Assembly (NCBI GenBank): GCA_900708905.1
Contig: CAADRB010000007.1
Location: forward strand, 1,987,014 to 2,051,013
Direction of reading: 5' to 3'
DNA from: Hymenolepis diminuta
Taxonomy: Eukaryota > Platyhelminthes > Cestoda > Cyclophyllidea > Hymenolepididae
Length of the DNA: 64,000 nucleotides
This document shows, piece by piece, positions 62,301-64,000 of the stretch (position 1 is its first letter; every line of letters begins with the position of its first letter). The notes below the pieces were generated by a model, which did not search any database, was not told where the DNA came from, and saw only the letters and a list, made by a program, of their open reading frames with translations. A program made the translations under genes and the position numbers.

Positions 62301-64000
62301 GTTTAACCAATTATTAAATTATATTCTGGATTCAAGTAATCATTTCATTAATTTCTCATTCTCATATCAGAATTTGATCGGTAATTTTGGTGACTAATTC
62401 ATCTCTCAAGTTTAGATTTCATTTTCCGGAAATCTTACCTCTTAATGATTTAAAATGCTTCCCACAAGTGGGAAACTTAATAGAAATTAACATATCCTTT
62501 TGCTTTTAAATGTATTACATTCTCTCACATTTGAAATCTACCATGGCAGAGGAAATACAAAATAACCATTAGAATACACAGAATTATTATTTATTAGCAT
62601 AATAGTTTGCCTTGAGTTAACTATAGTGAGCTCAGAAATGTTTAAAATGTCTTTTTTGGTATTCTCCACCCGCTCATAGCAGCAAGATGATACAAACGAA
62701 TCAAAGTGGTACAACAAATCGTCCAATAAAATCAAGAGATTAGCAAACTTTGAATATCGCGAACATAAACTCACCCAGAAAACCAAGAACCAGGTCAGGA
62801 AAATTAAACTTTGGTACATTTTGAAGGTTCAAAGTATGTTTTACTAACTCAGTTCTTTTAGAATTAAAATTAACGAAGACCTTTGACTTTCTGACTTCAC
62901 TGACCCCATTTCATCCCTTACTAGACTACAGCCCCATTATTAAAACTCATTCGGACATTTTCATTGCACTCTGCATTAATAACCTCAATAAAAGAATATG
63001 ACGTTGGGATTCCTCATTTATTGAAACGAGGCAGAACTCACGATTTTCACATTTTGTTATGAAATGCAGAGGCAAATTTGACAAATTTTGTGATAATTAT
63101 TCAAGCCCAAACTCTATTTAACAAGACAATTTCCTATCAGCGTCTGCTACATGTAGTTTTAAATACTTCAACGATCTTTCAGACAAGTTTGCACAAATAT
63201 GTGAATTTCAGTTGACATGGGAGAGGACATCGAGCCAGGGTAATTGTAATATAATATTGCAAAATTTTTCCGCACAGCAGGTATACTAATCCACTTGTTC
63301 CGAACGGAGCATTTAATCAATCTAGTTTATTTTCAAGATAGTTGTAAATTTTTTTTCCTTAATAAATATTGTTATTGTGTCTATTTACACAAAAAACCAC
63401 ATCCAAGATGTGATTTAGACAAGAGGTGTGTATCTTTCAATATCACTTCAAATGTGGAGAACGACACAATTTGGGGGATTTCGATTCAAAAACCAGAATT
63501 TCTATAAATATTTCAGTAACATTTGGGGTCTTTTGTCGTTAAAAACTTAATTTCTTGAGATTCATTCAAGTAGGCCGTCGGAGATTAAATCTCACTGAAG
63601 GTGGGTGAAATTGTGAAAGATATTGAAATCGTTTACACTTTCTCAATCTCATCCAGGTCAGACTGGTTCGATATTAGAAGAAAGCCTATCCAAACTGACC
63701 GAGCCTAGAATGTTAATGTTGATACTACTCCCATTCTTGGGGTTACAGAATTGTTAGTTAGCATAGACGAGCGTGATTTTTCCTTTTAATGCTAACTTAC
63801 AGGATTTTAACCTAGCTGAACTCACTACACTTCACCCTAGGTTATGTCCTTTGAAAAGCTTTTATATTTGAAAAAATTTTTTGATTTGTTAACCTTTTAA
63901 GTTTAAAGGAAAATAAGTAATCAAAAGTATGGCCATTTCTATTTGATGATCAAAATTTCTCATTATATTTATAAATCGGGCTCTATTTGCCAAGCCACTT
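56307..64000. other. AT-rich region, no proven gene
   Basis: No homologous gene seen. Three short coding-like segments are noted. The plus-strand frame from ATG 59723 to a GTAAAT donor at 59904 starts MGNKGNVQF. The minus-strand frame from ATG 62819 starts with a hydrophobic leader (MYQSLIFLTWFLVFW) and has a GTGAGT donor inside. A minus-strand open segment at about 61.77-61.97 kb follows an acceptor-like CTCTAG. None matches a family I can name with confidence. Confidence 0.45.

Noticed and set aside
1..64000. CRISPR arrays, operons or bacterial-type regulatory sites
   Set aside because: The DNA is eukaryotic, with spliced genes. No regularly spaced direct repeats were seen.

Overview
The window is nuclear DNA from an animal. 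It is about two-thirds A+T by eye. It carries interrupted genes with GT-AG introns from 65 bp to 3.9 kb, tRNA-derived SINEs, a decayed mariner transposon and a Ty3/Gypsy remnant. The two recognisable genes are metazoan. The strong divergence of the SH3 domain, the low GC and the sparse coding suggest an invertebrate, perhaps a flatworm. The phylum is an inference and is not proven by this window.

Left part (about 2.1-14.3 kb, + strand): the 3' portion of an ASPP-family gene (PPP1R13 / apoptosis-stimulating protein of p53). Five exons join in one frame of 644 residues: proline-rich linker, an RVxF-like PP1-docking region, ankyrin repeats, a diverged SH3 domain and an acidic tail. The N-terminal exons were not found and may lie left of the window. 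A GC-richer island near 4.1-4.5 kb could be an internal promoter with an alternative first exon that joins in frame.

Middle (14.3-22.3 kb): the region between two convergent genes. It holds a complete but dead mariner element at 15082-16315, with both terminal inverted repeats and TA flanks.

22.3-30.2 kb, - strand: a complete CDC27/APC3 gene, the TPR scaffold subunit of the anaphase-promoting complex. It has four exons and encodes 1072 residues. It carries an unusual Gly/Pro/Ala/Arg-rich insertion of about 100 residues before its acidic tail. Its introns are rich in SINEs, including one head-to-head inverted pair.

Right part (30.3-64 kb): a gene-poor, very AT-rich stretch with no gene I can identify. 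It contains SINE copies, a broken Gypsy integrase at about 45.4-46.2 kb, a dispersed repeat present at 36.9 and 53.0 kb, and a few short open frames with coding-like composition that stay unproven.

The two genes have separate roles (p53/PP1 adaptor signalling versus cell-cycle ubiquitination), and nothing here shows joint regulation. I found no novel multi-gene system. The most interesting material is the pair of lineage-diverged proteins, the SINE family and the possible alternative exons.
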